Origin: Bacillus sp. 103mf
Lineage (GTDB): Bacteria; Bacillota; Bacilli; Bacillales; Bacillaceae_G
NCBI RefSeq assembly: GCF_900116295.1
Contig: NZ_FPAF01000001.1
Span: 372,001 to 436,000 of the forward strand
DNA: 64,000 nt
Direction of reading: 5' to 3'
Of this stretch, positions 27,014 to 37,646 are shown one piece after another; the stretch's first letter is position 1; every line of letters begins with the position of its first letter. A program made the translations under genes and the position numbers. The notes under the pieces are model-generated. The model worked only from the letters and a program-made list of their open reading frames with translations. It was not told the DNA's origin and did not search any database.

Positions 27014-27937
27014 TTATAGCTGTAGTTCTTGATTATTCACAAGTACTTTCATCGGTTTCAACATACCTGGATGCTTTGGATGATGTTCATAAATCGCTAA
27101 GCAGCGTTCATTTTCATCAAAAATTGTAATGAATGGCGCTGTCACTTGTTCTTTATTCGGTAAAAACATACCATTCTTCACTTTTTCTGCTTGTTCCCTA
27201 CTTACAACCATTTTTGGAAACTTACGTAACGCTTCATCAATCGAAATGAAAATAGAATCTACCGTTCCATTGTGCACGTTTTGCTCAATTTCTTCAAATG
27301 ATATGCAATCTTCTAATTTAAACTCTCCTGATGCTGTTCTCACAAGATCGGACATATGCGCTGGAAATCCCAGCTTTTCCCCAATCATAACAGCTAATGT
27401 TCTTACATATGTTCCTTTACTACAAGTCACACGAAAACGGAAGGAAATTGTCTCCCCTTCAAATAATTCACGGTTATCAAGTAAAGTGAACTCATGAATC
27501 GTAATTGTACGAACTGGACGCTCTACTTCTATTCCCGCCCTTGCATATTCATATAGTTTCTTTCCATTCACTTTTACAGCCGAATACATTGGTGGTACTT
27601 GTTCGATTGTTCCTGTTAAGGCAGCTAATACTGATTCTACTTCTTGACGTGTAATAACACGATTGACATCTTGTTTTTCAACAACTTCACCTGAAGCATC
27701 TTCTGTAGTGGTTGAAAATCCTAGCGTAACTTCACCTTCGTACGTTTTTGTTTCACTCGTTAAAAATTGTGCAATTTTCGTAGCACGTCCTACACAAATT
27801 GGTAATACACCTGTCACATCTGGATCTAAAGTCCCGGTGTGCCCTATACGTTTCTCTCTTAATATTTTTCTTAATTTAAATACACAATCATGTGATGTCA
27901 TCCCTTTTGGTTTATGTAATAGCACTACACCTTCCAT
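27014..27937 (-). CDS. truB: tRNA pseudouridine-55 synthase
   Basis: A 307-residue enzyme forming pseudouridine 55 in the T-loop of tRNAs. The N-terminus GVVLLHKPKGMTSHDCVF is typical, and the catalytic Asp lies in GHTGTLDPDVTGVLPIC (about residues 33-49). A PUA-type C-terminal domain follows. A good GAGGTG site precedes the ATG. A terminator lies between rbfA and truB, so expression with the nusA operon is at least partly attenuated. Confidence 0.95.
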   Translation of the reverse strand: MEGVVLLHKPKGMTSHDCVFKLRKILREKRIGHTGTLDPDVTGVLPICVGRATKIAQFLTSETKTYEGEVTLGFSTTTEDASGEVVEKQDVNRVITRQEVESVLAALTGTIEQVPPMYSAVKVNGKKLYEYARAGIEVERPVRTITIHEFTLLDNRELFEGETISFRFRVTCSKGTYVRTLAVMIGEKLGFPAHMSDLVRTASGEFKLEDCISFEEIEQNVHNGTVDSIFISIDEALRKFPKMVVSREQAEKVKNGMFLPNKEQVTAPFITIFDENERCLAIYEHHPKHPGMLKPMKVLVNNQELQL

Positions 27938-27984
27938 ATATTCACCTCATCGTTATACTTTTTGTATGTCAAACTTACTTCAGA

Positions 27985-28016
27985 TTGAAAAAATGGATAG
28001 ACAAATGTCTATCCAT
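27985..28016 (-). terminator. Terminator between rbfA and truB
   Basis: ATGGATAGACA (27993-28003) and TGTCTATCCAT (28006-28016) form an 11-bp stem that touches the rbfA stop, followed on the minus strand by TTTTTTCAATC. Confidence 0.85.
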
Positions 28017-28372
28017 TATTCTTCACGTTTACCGTCTTTATTAATTTCATGTAAAAGTGTATCAATTCGATGACCGTATCCAATCGATTCATCAAATTCA
28101 AAGGAGATTTCAGGTGTTTTTCGAAGACGAATACGCTGTCCAATTTCGGAACGAATAAAGCCTTTTGCCTTCGCTAAACCTTTTAATGTATTTTCTTTCT
28201 GTTCTTCGTCTCCTAAAACAGAAATGTATACTTTGGCAATTTGTAAATCTCCACTCACTTGTACATCTGTTACTGTCACAAATCCAACACGCGGGTCTTT
28301 AATTTTACGACTAATAATGTCGCCTAATTCTTTTTTCATTTGTTCGCCCACACGGTTTGCACGTAGTTTCAT
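28016..28372 (-). CDS. rbfA: Ribosome-binding factor A
   Basis: A 118-residue KH-fold 30S maturation factor needed for 16S rRNA 5'-end processing. The start is the ATG at 28372 ([12 protein letters not shown]), which GAGGTG serves at eight bases; an ATG two codons upstream lies too close to it. The AxG-type KH region is around [18 protein letters not shown], and the C-terminal half contains [17 protein letters not shown]. It lies after ylxP in the nusA-infB operon. Confidence 0.94.
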   Translation of the reverse strand: MKLRANRVGEQMKKELGDIISRKIKDPRVGFVTVTDVQVSGDLQIAKVYISVLGDEEQKENTLKGLAKAKGFIRSEIGQRIRLRKTPEISFEFDESIGYGHRIDTLLHEINKDGKREE

Positions 28373-28388
28373 AACCATTTCACCTCAT

Positions 28389-28670
28389 TCAATACCATTC
28401 CAATTGTGTTATCGTACGTTCAATTTCAGGAAATGAATCAATGTAGGCAAGTACACGATCCATTTCTTTTTCGCACACAACACGATTTGAGGATACGGAA
28501 ACAATCGCAATTTCTGTACGTTGCCATACATCTTGATGTCCTACTTCTGAAACAGATACATTGTAACGCTGTTTTACACGAGTTAAAACACGCTGTAAAA
28601 TTGCTCGTTTCTCTTTTAAAGAATGCACATCATAGATTATACATTCGAATGAGAGTGAAGCGATGATCAT
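28389..28670 (-). CDS. ylxP: Conserved DUF503 protein YlxP
   Basis: A 93-residue DUF503 family protein ([20 protein letters not shown] region, residues 16-35). Its start overlaps the infB stop by 4 bases, and it leads directly into rbfA, the same order as in B. subtilis. A role in ribosome assembly or translation is suggested only by this context; the biochemical function is unknown. Confidence 0.88.
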   Translation of the reverse strand: MIIASLSFECIIYDVHSLKEKRAILQRVLTRVKQRYNVSVSEVGHQDVWQRTEIAIVSVSSNRVVCEKEMDRVLAYIDSFPEIERTITQLEWY

Positions 28671-30733
28671 CGCTTCACTTCTTCCATAATGTATGCTTCA
28701 ATGATGTCCCCTTCTTTAAGATCATTATATTTCTCAATTGTAATACCACACTCATAGTTTTGTGCAACTTCTTTTACGTCATCTTTGAAACGTTTTAACG
28801 TATCAAGTTGTCCTTCATAAATAACTACGCCGTCACGAATGATACGCACGCCGCTATCACGTGTAATTTTACCGTCTGTTACGTAACATCCTGCAATTGT
28901 TCCAACTTTCGTTACTTTGAACGTTTGACGAACTTCTGCTTGACCAATTACTTTTTCTACGAATTCAGGATCTAGCATACCTTGCATTGCTGCTTCGATC
29001 TCTTCGATTACTTTATAAATAATGCGGTGCAAACGAATATCAACGTTTTCTAATTCAGCTGTACGCTTCGCGTTGACATCAGGACGTACGTTAAATCCAA
29101 TTACAATTGCATTAGATGCAGAAGCTAAAATAATATCAGATTCTGTAATTGCACCTACGCCAGTATGGATAATTTTCACTTTTACGCCTTCAACATCAAT
29201 TTTACGAAGTGATGCTGCCATTGCTTCCACAGAACCTTGTACGTCTGCTTTCACAATCAAGTTAATTTCTTTTACATCGCCCTCTTTAATTTGTTGGAAT
29301 AAATCTTCAAGGCTTAATTTAGATTTTTCACCGCGCTGTGCAAGCAATGCTTGTTGTGCACGTGATTCACCGATTTGACGTGCTTTCTTCTCATCGGCAA
29401 ATGCCATAAAGCGATCGCCTGCTTGTGGCACTTCGTTTAAGCCTGTAATTTCAACAGGAGTAGACGGACCAGCAACTTTTACACGACGCCCAATATCATT
29501 TACCATCGCACGAACACGGCCGAATGATGTACCAACAACGATTGGGTCTCCTACTCGAAGTGTACCGTTTTGAACAAGTAATGTCGCGATTGTTCCTTTA
29601 CCTTTATCAAGCTGTGCTTCGATTACTGTACCAGTTGCATAGCGATTTGGATTTGCCTTATATTCTTCTACTTCACTTACAAGAAGAATCATTTCTAACA
29701 AGTTGTCAATTCCTTCATCTTTAATGGCAGAGATTGGTACGAAGATTGTATCGCCGCCCCAAGCTTCTGGAACTAACTCATATTCAGTTAATTCTTGCAT
29801 TACACGATCCGGATTTGCTGATGGTTTATCCATTTTATTTACAGCAACAATAATTGGTACTCCAGCTGCTTTCGCGTGGTTAATCGCTTCAACTGTTTGT
29901 GGCATAACACCGTCATCAGCTGCTACAACTAGAATTGTAATATCTGTAACTTGCGCACCGCGTGCACGCATTGTTGTAAATGCTGCGTGACCTGGTGTAT
30001 CTAAGAACGTAATTTTTTTGTCATTTACTTCAACTTGGTATGCACCAATATGCTGCGTAATTCCGCCCGCTTCACCAGCAGTTACTTTTGAATTACGAAT
30101 AGAGTCAAGTAATGTTGTTTTACCATGGTCAACGTGTCCCATAATTGTAACGACAGCCGGACGTTCTTTTAAGTTTTCTTCATCGTCTTGCTCGTCCATA
30201 AACGTCTCGAATTCTGTTTCACTAACAATTACTTCTTCTTCTACTTCAATACCATAATCACTAGCAATTAGCTCAATTGTATCTTTATCTAAATCTTGGT
30301 TAATTGTTGCCATGATTCCAAGCATAAAGAGCTTTTTAATAATTTCAGATGGCTCTTTACTTAATTTTTTCGCAAGTTCGCTTACTGAAAGCGTACCAGA
30401 GAAAGTGATTTTGTCCGGTGTTTCTACCACTTGCGTTTGTTGTCTTCCAGCAAAGTTTTCTTGACGTTTGTCTTGATTCCCTTTGCCTTTTTTCTTATTC
30501 TTATTGCTGTTCTTTTTGCTACGAACAACTTTTTCCTCTACTTCAAACTCATCTGCAACAGAAGGTTTTTCTGCTCCATCATTATATTGATTATCTAACT
30601 TGTTTACTACTTCATCGTCTAACATCGTCATATGATTCGAAACCTCAATATTCATTTCTTTTAGTTTTTTAATAATATCCTTACTTGAGATATTGTGTTT
30701 TTTTGCATATTCGTGTACTCGAATTTTACTCAT
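28667..30733 (-). CDS. infB: Translation initiation factor IF-2
   Basis: A 688-residue GTPase that brings fMet-tRNA to the 30S subunit. An N-terminal IF2-N domain is followed by a Lys/Asn/Gln-rich linker (about 70-105), a second IF2-N repeat and the G domain with GHVDHGKT (199-206), DTPGH and NKMD, then two beta-barrels separated by a helix-rich domain. The short, low-complexity linker is typical of Bacillus. It is the fifth gene of the rimP-nusA operon, 4 bases after rplGB. Confidence 0.97.
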   Translation of the reverse strand: MSKIRVHEYAKKHNISSKDIIKKLKEMNIEVSNHMTMLDDEVVNKLDNQYNDGAEKPSVADEFEVEEKVVRSKKNSNKNKKKGKGNQDKRQENFAGRQQTQVVETPDKITFSGTLSVSELAKKLSKEPSEIIKKLFMLGIMATINQDLDKDTIELIASDYGIEVEEEVIVSETEFETFMDEQDDEENLKERPAVVTIMGHVDHGKTTLLDSIRNSKVTAGEAGGITQHIGAYQVEVNDKKITFLDTPGHAAFTTMRARGAQVTDITILVVAADDGVMPQTVEAINHAKAAGVPIIVAVNKMDKPSANPDRVMQELTEYELVPEAWGGDTIFVPISAIKDEGIDNLLEMILLVSEVEEYKANPNRYATGTVIEAQLDKGKGTIATLLVQNGTLRVGDPIVVGTSFGRVRAMVNDIGRRVKVAGPSTPVEITGLNEVPQAGDRFMAFADEKKARQIGESRAQQALLAQRGEKSKLSLEDLFQQIKEGDVKEINLIVKADVQGSVEAMAASLRKIDVEGVKVKIIHTGVGAITESDIILASASNAIVIGFNVRPDVNAKRTAELENVDIRLHRIIYKVIEEIEAAMQGMLDPEFVEKVIGQAEVRQTFKVTKVGTIAGCYVTDGKITRDSGVRIIRDGVVIYEGQLDTLKRFKDDVKEVAQNYECGITIEKYNDLKEGDIIEAYIMEEVKR

Positions 30734-30737
30734 ACCT

Positions 30738-31049
30738 TCACCCCCGGTAAGTTATATCGAGCATGCTAAGCAGCTTCTTAGCAAAGCCGTCATCTAACAC
30801 CGCTACAACGACTCGTTCTTCTCTCCCAATCGCATGCCCTAATTCTTGTCGATTTTCGACCTTTCTCATTGGTACGTTGTAGAACGTTGTTTTGTCCGTA
30901 ATACGCTTTGTTGTATTTGCTGACGCATCTTCAGAAAGCAATACGAGCTTTGCTTTACCACTTCGAACTTCTTTTAAAACAAGCTCTTCACCCGATATAA
31001 TCTTTCGGGCCCGATTAGCCAGCCCTAAAAACGATTTCCAATTGGACAC
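30738..31049 (-). CDS. rplGB: L7Ae-family ribosomal protein RplGB (YlxQ)
   Basis: A 103-residue L7Ae/L30e-type RNA-binding protein with the family pattern [14 protein letters not shown] near the N-terminus and an alpha/beta fold. Members bind kink-turn RNA, and the B. subtilis YlxQ protein binds such motifs, but its cellular target is unclear. The start codon is GTG at 31049. It directly abuts ylxR and precedes infB. Confidence 0.9.
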   Translation of the reverse strand: MSNWKSFLGLANRARKIISGEELVLKEVRSGKAKLVLLSEDASANTTKRITDKTTFYNVPMRKVENRQELGHAIGREERVVVAVLDDGFAKKLLSMLDITYRG

Positions 31050-31322
31050 TTACTTCGACTCCTTCTCAACAAGCTCGATTAGCTCTTCATAAAGAGAGTC
31101 ATCAATTTTCGCTTTTAGGTGATGTTCCAAAACATTTTTCTTTTTCGCCTGAGAGATGCATTCTTTATCTTTTGACAAATATGCACCGCGTCCTGATTGT
31201 TTGCCTGTTAAATCAATCGACACGACTCCCTCTTTGGAACGAACAATGCGAATGAGCTCGCGTTTTGATTTCATCTCTTGTGTTACCACACATTTTCGTA
31301 ACGGAACTTTTCGATTGCTCAC
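31050..31322 (-). CDS. ylxR: YlxR (DUF448) nucleic-acid-binding protein
   Basis: A DUF448 protein with the family motif VPLRKCVVTQEMKSKRELIR and GRGAYLSKDKEC. I prefer a GTG start at 31322, since GAGGTG lies six bases before it; this gives 90 residues. Two earlier starts (GTG at 31331, ATG at 31328) overlap that site. YlxR sits between nusA and rplGB in Firmicutes. Regulatory and RNA-binding roles have been proposed for the family. Confidence 0.85.
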   Translation of the reverse strand: MSNRKVPLRKCVVTQEMKSKRELIRIVRSKEGVVSIDLTGKQSGRGAYLSKDKECISQAKKKNVLEHHLKAKIDDSLYEELIELVEKESK

Positions 31323-31333
31323 GTTCATCACCT

Positions 31334-32434
31334 CTATTCGATTTCATCTTCAGCAGAATCGAATGCGATTATCATATCTTCTTCTGTTAAAAGTCCTAGT
31401 TGTTTCGCATCAGACTCGCTTTTAATATCAATTTTCCAATTCGTTAATTTTGCTGCAAGTCGCGCATTTTGTCCACGCTTACCAATTGCTAAGGAAAGTT
31501 GATGATCTGGAACAATTACAGTAGTTGCTTTGTCTTCTTCGTTTACAAGCACTTTTACAACTTGTGATGGACTTAGTGCATTTGCTACATATTCCACTGG
31601 ATCATTTGACCAGCGAACAATATCAATTTTTTCCCCTTTTAGCTCATCTACAATGCGTTGTACACGTTGTCCTTTCGGTCCTACACAAGAACCTACTGGA
31701 TCTACATCTACATTTTCAGAGTACACAGAGATTTTTGAACGATCTCCTGCTTCACGTGCTACAGAACGAATTTCTACAGTTCCATCATAAATTTCTGGCA
31801 CTTCAATTTCAAATAAACGCTTTAAAAGGCCTGGATGCGTACGTGATACATAAATTTGCGGTCCCTTTGTTGTTTTCTCTACTTTTGTAATGAAAACACG
31901 GATGCGATCATGCGGTTTGTACTGTTCGTTTGGCATTTGCTCGCTTACTGGTAAAAGTGCTTCTACTTTCCCTAAGCTTACATAAATAAAGCGAGCATCT
32001 TGACGTTGTACAATACCAACCATAATGTCTTCTTCACGGTCGCTAAACTCAGAATAAATCACGCCACGTTCTGCTTCACGTACACGCTGCGTCACAACTT
32101 GTTTTGCTGTTTGTGCTGCAATACGCCCGAAATCTTTTGGCGTTACTTCAATCTCTAATACGTCGCCCTCTTGATAGTTTGGGTTAACTTGTCTTGCTTT
32201 TTCAACAGAAATTTCAAGACGTGGGTCAAATACATTTCCCACTACATCTTTACGCGCTAATACTTGAATAGTTCCAACTTCAGGATTGAAGCTAACGCGA
32301 ACATTTTGCGCTTGATTGAAATTTCGTTTATAAGCAGAAATTAAAGCTGCTTCAATAGCATCAATAATAATATCTTTGCTAATACCTTTTTCTTGTTCTA
32401 ATACGAGCAAAGCATCTAACAACTCAGTGCTCAT
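31334..32434 (-). CDS. nusA: Transcription termination/antitermination factor NusA
   Basis: A 366-residue NusA of the short Firmicutes form, without the C-terminal acidic repeats of E. coli. The order is an N-terminal RNA polymerase-binding domain (1-130), an S1 domain (about 135-200, EDIMVGIVQRQDARFIYVSL), and KH1 and KH2 (CVGPKGQRVQRIVDELKGEK about 250, IGKRGQNARLAAKLTNW about 318). It stimulates pausing and intrinsic termination. It is second in its operon after rimP and is likely autoregulated through the leader hairpins upstream. Confidence 0.96.
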   Translation of the reverse strand: MSTELLDALLVLEQEKGISKDIIIDAIEAALISAYKRNFNQAQNVRVSFNPEVGTIQVLARKDVVGNVFDPRLEISVEKARQVNPNYQEGDVLEIEVTPKDFGRIAAQTAKQVVTQRVREAERGVIYSEFSDREEDIMVGIVQRQDARFIYVSLGKVEALLPVSEQMPNEQYKPHDRIRVFITKVEKTTKGPQIYVSRTHPGLLKRLFEIEVPEIYDGTVEIRSVAREAGDRSKISVYSENVDVDPVGSCVGPKGQRVQRIVDELKGEKIDIVRWSNDPVEYVANALSPSQVVKVLVNEEDKATTVIVPDHQLSLAIGKRGQNARLAAKLTNWKIDIKSESDAKQLGLLTEEDMIIAFDSAEDEIE

Positions 32435-32451
32435 GAAGATCCCCCTTCTTA

Positions 32452-32922
32452 CTAAAACGTAACTGCAAGTCGCGCATTGGCAACTTTATCCATCGGAATT
32501 TGGATTTCTTTTTTACGTGTTTTAATTGTTAATAGTAATGTAATCATTGTTCCATCATATGCAAGCAACTTTCCTTCAAACATTTTCTCACCATCGATTG
32601 GCTCGTATGTTTTAATTGCAACTTGTTTGTCTACTGCTTGCTGGAAATCTTTTTCTTTCTTTAATGGACGCTCCGCTCCTGGAGAGGATACATCTAAAAA
32701 GTAAAGATGAGGAATTGGATCCTCTTTATCTAAAGCTTCACTTAACCGCTCACTTACCGCACCACATTCCTCAATATCTACTCCTGTATCAGAGTCAATG
32801 GATACGCGTAAAAACCAATCTTTTCCTTCTTTCACATACTCTACATCTACAAGCTCAAGGCCAAGCTCTTCGACAATTGGCTGCGCAAGTGCTTCAACAA
32901 CTTCTGTAACTTTCTTATCCAT
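32452..32922 (-). CDS. rimP: Ribosome maturation factor RimP
   Basis: A 156-residue 30S assembly factor (YlxS). The start is the ATG at 32922 ([15 protein letters not shown]), with GGAGG at good spacing; a frame extended by 15 codons upstream has no ribosome-binding site. Conserved motifs are [27 protein letters not shown] and [12 protein letters not shown]. It is the first gene of the nusA-infB operon and is preceded by a strong promoter and a leader of about 290 bases with three hairpins. Confidence 0.95.
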   Translation of the reverse strand: MDKKVTEVVEALAQPIVEELGLELVDVEYVKEGKDWFLRVSIDSDTGVDIEECGAVSERLSEALDKEDPIPHLYFLDVSSPGAERPLKKEKDFQQAVDKQVAIKTYEPIDGEKMFEGKLLAYDGTMITLLLTIKTRKKEIQIPMDKVANARLAVTF

Positions 32923-33019
32923 AAACAGCCTCCTTTCTGCCGCCATGTAACAGTTGAAAGATTTCATCCTGCGTACTTTTAACCAATGCAGTTTGTATAT
33001 TCTTTCTCGTTAGCTAACA

Positions 33020-33044
33020 AAAGCCCCTGCTAATAAGCAGGGAA
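33020..33044 (-). terminator. Terminator-like hairpin in the rimP-nusA leader
   Basis: CCCTGCT (33026-33032) pairs with AGCAGGG (33037-33043) with loop AATA. On the minus strand a weak, interrupted U-tract (GCTTTTGTTAG) follows. It lies about 100 bases before the rimP start and inside the transcript. A weak U-tract of this kind is typical of NusA-dependent termination, and B. subtilis NusA is known to autoregulate by attenuation. Confidence 0.6.
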
Positions 33045-33110
33045 TATCTGTCTTAGTATTACCAAATTTAAGAAGTAAAACTTGTAACAAAATATGTATA
33101 TACGACAGAA

Positions 33111-33133
33111 GCGTCTACGAAAATTTTAGACGC
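33111..33133 (-). promoter_or_regulatory. Second hairpin in the rimP-nusA leader
   Basis: GCGTCTA (33111-33117) pairs with TAGACGC (33127-33133) around a 9-base AT-rich loop. No T-run follows. It sits between the two terminator-like hairpins and might be part of a folded leader. Confidence 0.45.
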
Positions 33134-33150
33134 AGAAACGTAGATAGTAA

Positions 33151-33184
33151 AACGAAAGAGTGGGTTTCCCCACTCTTTTTTTCA
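33151..33184. terminator. Hairpin after polC and inside the rimP leader
   Basis: AAAGAGTGGG (33155-33164) pairs with CCCACTCTTT (33169-33178). The T-run is perfect on the plus strand and interrupted on the minus strand (CGTTTTAC). It would end polC readthrough, yet it lies downstream of the rimP promoter, so the nusA transcript must pass it. Confidence 0.65.
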
Positions 33185-33217
33185 CAAAATATACATGACA
33201 TGGTTATCTCGCTATCT

Positions 33218-33246
33218 AGTATAGCATAGTGACCATAGTTTTGCAA
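33218..33246 (-). promoter_or_regulatory. Sigma-A promoter of the rimP-nusA-infB operon
   Basis: On the minus strand TTGCAA (33241-33246), a 17-base spacer and TATACT (33218-33223), with an extended -10 TGC just before it. It lies 17 bases after the polC stop. It is one of the best promoter matches in the window. Confidence 0.8.
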
Positions 33247-33262
33247 AGACTTTTCCTACCTA

Positions 33263-36200
33263 TTAGAACAGTGATAACTGGTTTTGATCTGGAAGTTCTC
33301 CTAAACAACCTTGACTATCTAAATACTCAATAATTGTTTTGGAAATCTTACTGCGCTGTTGTAAATCCTCTTTCGATAAAAACTCGCCATTTTCACGTGC
33401 TGCTATAATGTTTAATGCAGCATTTGTACCAAGACCAGGTATTGCATTAAACGGCGGAATTAATGTATTCCCATCAATAATAAAGTCTGTTGCACTAGAG
33501 CGATATAAATCAACTTTTTGGAATGAATAACCACGTTCACACATTTCAAGTGTCATCTCTAATACTGTTAGTAAGCTTTTCTCTTTTGGAGATGCATCTA
33601 ATCCTTTTTGCGTAATTTCATCAATTTTAGCACGGATAGATGCTGAACCTTTTACCATTGCATCTAGATCAAAATCATCGGCACGAACAGTAAAGTATGC
33701 TGCGTAGAATAAGAGTGCAAAATGCACTTTAAAATACGCAATGCGCACAGCCATGAGTACATATGCTGCCGCATGGGCCTTAGGGAACATGTACTTAATC
33801 TTTTTACATGAATCAATATACCATCCCGGCACATTATTATTGCGCATTTCTTCTTCCCACTCTGGAGGTACACCTTTCCCTTTACGCACAGATTCCATAA
33901 TTTTAAACGCTAAAGATGGTTCTAAACCTTGGTAAATTAAATACACCATAATGTCATCACGACAACCAATTACTTCACTTAATGTACATGTACCATCATA
34001 AATGAGTTCATTTGCGTTTCCAAGCCATACATCTGTACCGTGAGATAGTCCAGAAATTTGGACAAGCTCTGAGAATGTCGTCGGCTTCGTTTCTTCTAAC
34101 ATTTGGCGAACGAATTTCGTACCAAATTCCGGGATACCAAGTGTACCAGTTTTACAGTTAATTTGTTCCTCCGTTACACCAAGTGATTCTGTACCCGAGA
34201 AAATTTTCATTACTTCTGGGTCATCAGTTGGAATCGTCTTTGGGTCCACTCCACTTAAATCTTGAAGCATACGAATCACTGTCGGATCATCGTGTCCGAG
34301 TATATCAAGTTTTAATAAGTTATCATGAATAGAATGGAAATCAAAATGTGTCGTTCTCCATTCCGCCTCTAAAGAATCTGCTGGAAATTGAATCGGTGTA
34401 AAATCAAAGACATCCATGTAATCCGGCACTACGATAATACCACCTGGATGTTGCCCTGTTGTTCTCTTAACACCCGTACATCCTGCTACAAGGCGATCTA
34501 CTTCTGCCCCTCGTATCGTTAAATTATGGTCTGAAGCATAGCCTTTCACATAACCATACGCGGTCTTTTCGGCAACGGTCCCTATTGTTCCAGCACGATA
34601 TACATTATCTTCACCGAACAGTACTTTCGTATAGTTATGAGCACGAGGTTGGTATTCTCCTGAGAAGTTCAAATCAATATCCGGAACCTTATCTCCTTTA
34701 AAGCCAAGGAACGTTTCGAACGGAATATCATGACCGTCTTTTTTATATGCAGTTCCACAGTTTGAACAATCTTTATCAGGTAAGTCAAATCCAGAACCGA
34801 CTGAACCATCATTAAAGAACTGCGATTGCTTACAATTTGGACAAACATAATGCGGCGGCAATGGGTTTACTTCTGTAATTTCCATCATTGTCGCAACAAA
34901 TGAGGAACCAACCGAACCACGTGAACCAACAAGATAACCATCAATAAGTGATTTCTTTACAAGTTTATGCGAAATCAAATAAATAACAGCAAATCCATGT
35001 CCAATAATACTTTTCAATTCTTTTTCCAAGCGGGCCTCTACAATTTCTGGAAGTTCATCACCGTAAATACTTCGAGCCATTTCGTAACTCATATCCCGCG
35101 TTTCATCATCTGCACCTTCGATTTTTGGCGTGTAAAGGTCATCTTTTACAGGCTTTACTTCCCCAATCATCGATGCAACTTTTTGTGTATTTGTTACAAC
35201 AATTTCTTTTGCTTTCTCTTCGCCTAAGAAGGAGAAGCATTCTAACATTTCATCTGTTGTTCGGAAATACACAGGCGGCAATGAATGACGATTTAATGGA
35301 TTCGCTCCGCCTTGCGAACTGACTAAAATTTTCCGATACATTGCATCTTCTGGATTTATATAATGAACATTTCCTGTTGCAACAACAGGCTTATCTAACG
35401 TTTCACCTAACTTTACTAAGTTAGAAATAATTGTTTTTAATTGACCTTCATCACGAACGAGCTCAAGCTCTACCAAATGTCGTAACACTACCGGAGGCAT
35501 AACCTCAATGTAATCATAAAACTGGGCAATTTCTTCTACTTCTTCCGGTGCCTTTTGCATCATCGCTTCAAATACTTCACCTTTATCGCAAGCTGTACCG
35601 ACTAATATACCTTCGCGATATTTCTTTAATAAAGAACGCGGAACACGGGGTACACGATAGAAGTATTGAAGATGCGCGTAAGAAACAAGTTTATATAAAT
35701 TTTTCAGCCCTTCATCCGACGTTGCAAGAAGCGTCACATGACTTGGACGTCCACGTTTATACGCATCTCCTTGTCCCATACTGTCATTTAACTGATCGTG
35801 ATATTCAAAGCCTTTTTCAATTACATTTTTCAGCATTTTCACAAGCAAATAGCCCGTTGCTTCTGTATCATAAATCGCACGGTGATGTTGTGTTAATTCG
35901 ATATCAAGCTTTTTACATAACGTATTTAAACGATGGTTTTTCATCTCTGGAAATAAGAAACGAGCCAACTCTAACGTATCAATAACTGGATTTTTCGGTT
36001 TTTCTAATCCGCTTTTCTTAAATCCAACATTTAAAAATCCCATATCAAAGCTTGCATTATGAGCGACAAGTGTATGATTCCCCATCCACTGTTCAAACTT
36101 TTTAAATACTTCTTCTACTTCTGGTGCATCTGTTAGCATATCATCTGTAATACCAGTTAATTCAATGATTGTTGCTGATAACGGTTGATGTGGATTTGCA

Positions 36201-37564
36201 AAGGATTCAAAACGATCAATAATCTCTCCACCCTTTACTTTCACAGCAGCAAGCTCAATAACTGTATCATATACAGCTGATAATCCTGTTGTCTCAACGT
36301 CAAATACAACATATGTTTCGTCTGCCAGTAATCGATGTTCCTCATTATAAGCAATTGGCACACCGTCATTCACAAGGTTCGCTTCTACACCAAAAATCAC
36401 TTTAATCCCCGCTTTTTTTCCAGCAGAATACGCTTCAGGAAAAGCTTGTGCAACAGCATGATCTGTCACAGCTACCGCTTCATGTCCCCATTTTGCTGCT
36501 TGACTCACAAGTGTAGATACAGAAGTTACAGCGTCCATTTGGCTCATCGGTGTATGCATATGAAGTTCTACCCTTTTTTCTCCTTCATTTGCTTTATCTT
36601 TCCGAGACGGACCTGTTATTTCATTAATGTCGTTTGCAATCATGACCAAGTCTCGAACGAACGTATCATTTTGAATCGATCCACGCGCTTTTACCCACAT
36701 TCCTTTTTTCAAGGATTGTAAGAGTGGAATATCTTCTTTATCGCGTGAAAACATTTTAATCATAATAGAATCGGTGTAATCCGTTATTTTTAATGTCAAT
36801 AATGTACGTCCACTACGAAGTTCTTTTGTTTCCACATGGAAGACATAACCTTGAACAGTTTTTCTTCTTTCTTCATCTTGAATTTCACGAAGTGGTGTAA
36901 TCTCCTCATCAGGCTTAATGAGATAACCGAGTACAATCGGCCCTTCGTGTACAACATCACTTTCTTCCGCTTGTTTCTTGGCCATTTCTTCCATGGCTTG
37001 TATAACACGCTGACGATCCTCTTGCTGTGTTTGTTCACGAAACTTTTGAACTTCCTCTTCATTTTGTTTTATATTTGTTTCTAGCTGAAAACGAGGAAAT
37101 CCAAAAACTTCATATTGGTCTCCGACTGGCTTCGCAAGATTTTTTTTTAGTGCAGTAGATTCTAAATCATTATTCACATCAAGTAACAACTTCACTCCGT
37201 TTACATGCGGAAGTTGCTTTTTTAAATACGCAAACATAGGCGAGAAAGTAATTCGATCTGTACAGAGCGGCCAATACGCCTTGACCTCTTCTTCCGTAAA
37301 TTGCTTATTCTCTGTTTCTAGTGAAAATGATGTTTTTGCAATATGAGAAAATGACTGCTTAAGCTGTGTTTCAAGCAATTCATATAATTCTGTTGGTAAA
37401 ATACGTGGTACTTGTAAATCAAAATGCCAACTCTTATTTGTTTTATCAACAACTAACCTTTGAATGCCACCACCTTGTAAATATTGATTGATAAGGTCTT
37501 CAGGCATTTGTAACTGCTCAAGCAAAATTTGAAATCGCTCTTGTTGTTCGTTTGTTAATGACAT
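33263..37564 (-). CDS. polC: DNA polymerase III alpha subunit, PolC type
   Basis: The replicative polymerase with built-in proofreading. The start is the ATG at 37564 ([11 protein letters not shown]), with GGAGG upstream, giving 1433 residues; the longer frame has no ribosome-binding site. The order is an N-terminal/OB region, a PHP domain ([17 protein letters not shown], about 335) interrupted by a DEDD exonuclease ([14 protein letters not shown], about 420), a zinc knuckle (CPNCKQ...CSNCG, about 907-938), then palm and fingers ([15 protein letters not shown], about 960). The C-terminus ends in the clamp-binding-like QLSLF. Confidence 0.97.
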   Translation of the reverse strand: MSLTNEQQERFQILLEQLQMPEDLINQYLQGGGIQRLVVDKTNKSWHFDLQVPRILPTELYELLETQLKQSFSHIAKTSFSLETENKQFTEEEVKAYWPLCTDRITFSPMFAYLKKQLPHVNGVKLLLDVNNDLESTALKKNLAKPVGDQYEVFGFPRFQLETNIKQNEEEVQKFREQTQQEDRQRVIQAMEEMAKKQAEESDVVHEGPIVLGYLIKPDEEITPLREIQDEERRKTVQGYVFHVETKELRSGRTLLTLKITDYTDSIMIKMFSRDKEDIPLLQSLKKGMWVKARGSIQNDTFVRDLVMIANDINEITGPSRKDKANEGEKRVELHMHTPMSQMDAVTSVSTLVSQAAKWGHEAVAVTDHAVAQAFPEAYSAGKKAGIKVIFGVEANLVNDGVPIAYNEEHRLLADETYVVFDVETTGLSAVYDTVIELAAVKVKGGEIIDRFESFANPHQPLSATIIELTGITDDMLTDAPEVEEVFKKFEQWMGNHTLVAHNASFDMGFLNVGFKKSGLEKPKNPVIDTLELARFLFPEMKNHRLNTLCKKLDIELTQHHRAIYDTEATGYLLVKMLKNVIEKGFEYHDQLNDSMGQGDAYKRGRPSHVTLLATSDEGLKNLYKLVSYAHLQYFYRVPRVPRSLLKKYREGILVGTACDKGEVFEAMMQKAPEEVEEIAQFYDYIEVMPPVVLRHLVELELVRDEGQLKTIISNLVKLGETLDKPVVATGNVHYINPEDAMYRKILVSSQGGANPLNRHSLPPVYFRTTDEMLECFSFLGEEKAKEIVVTNTQKVASMIGEVKPVKDDLYTPKIEGADDETRDMSYEMARSIYGDELPEIVEARLEKELKSIIGHGFAVIYLISHKLVKKSLIDGYLVGSRGSVGSSFVATMMEITEVNPLPPHYVCPNCKQSQFFNDGSVGSGFDLPDKDCSNCGTAYKKDGHDIPFETFLGFKGDKVPDIDLNFSGEYQPRAHNYTKVLFGEDNVYRAGTIGTVAEKTAYGYVKGYASDHNLTIRGAEVDRLVAGCTGVKRTTGQHPGGIIVVPDYMDVFDFTPIQFPADSLEAEWRTTHFDFHSIHDNLLKLDILGHDDPTVIRMLQDLSGVDPKTIPTDDPEVMKIFSGTESLGVTEEQINCKTGTLGIPEFGTKFVRQMLEETKPTTFSELVQISGLSHGTDVWLGNANELIYDGTCTLSEVIGCRDDIMVYLIYQGLEPSLAFKIMESVRKGKGVPPEWEEEMRNNNVPGWYIDSCKKIKYMFPKAHAAAYVLMAVRIAYFKVHFALLFYAAYFTVRADDFDLDAMVKGSASIRAKIDEITQKGLDASPKEKSLLTVLEMTLEMCERGYSFQKVDLYRSSATDFIIDGNTLIPPFNAIPGLGTNAALNIIAARENGEFLSKEDLQQRSKISKTIIEYLDSQGCLGELPDQNQLSLF

Positions 37565-37607
37565 AAGCAACCTCCTTCCATCTGCTATTATAAATTGAAA
37601 CGTTCCA

Positions 37608-37645
37608 CAAAGAAAGAGAAGGTACCTCATCACGAGGTACCTCTT
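37608..37645 (-). terminator. Intrinsic terminator after proS
   Basis: AAGGTACCTC (about 37619-37628) pairs with GAGGTACCTCTT (37634-37645), followed on the minus strand by TCTCTTTCTTTG. It separates proS from polC. Confidence 0.8.
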
Positions 37646-37646
37646 C

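Noticed and set aside
27938-27985. TTGACA followed by TATAAC before truB
   Set aside because: The spacer is only 9 bases, too short for a sigma-A promoter.
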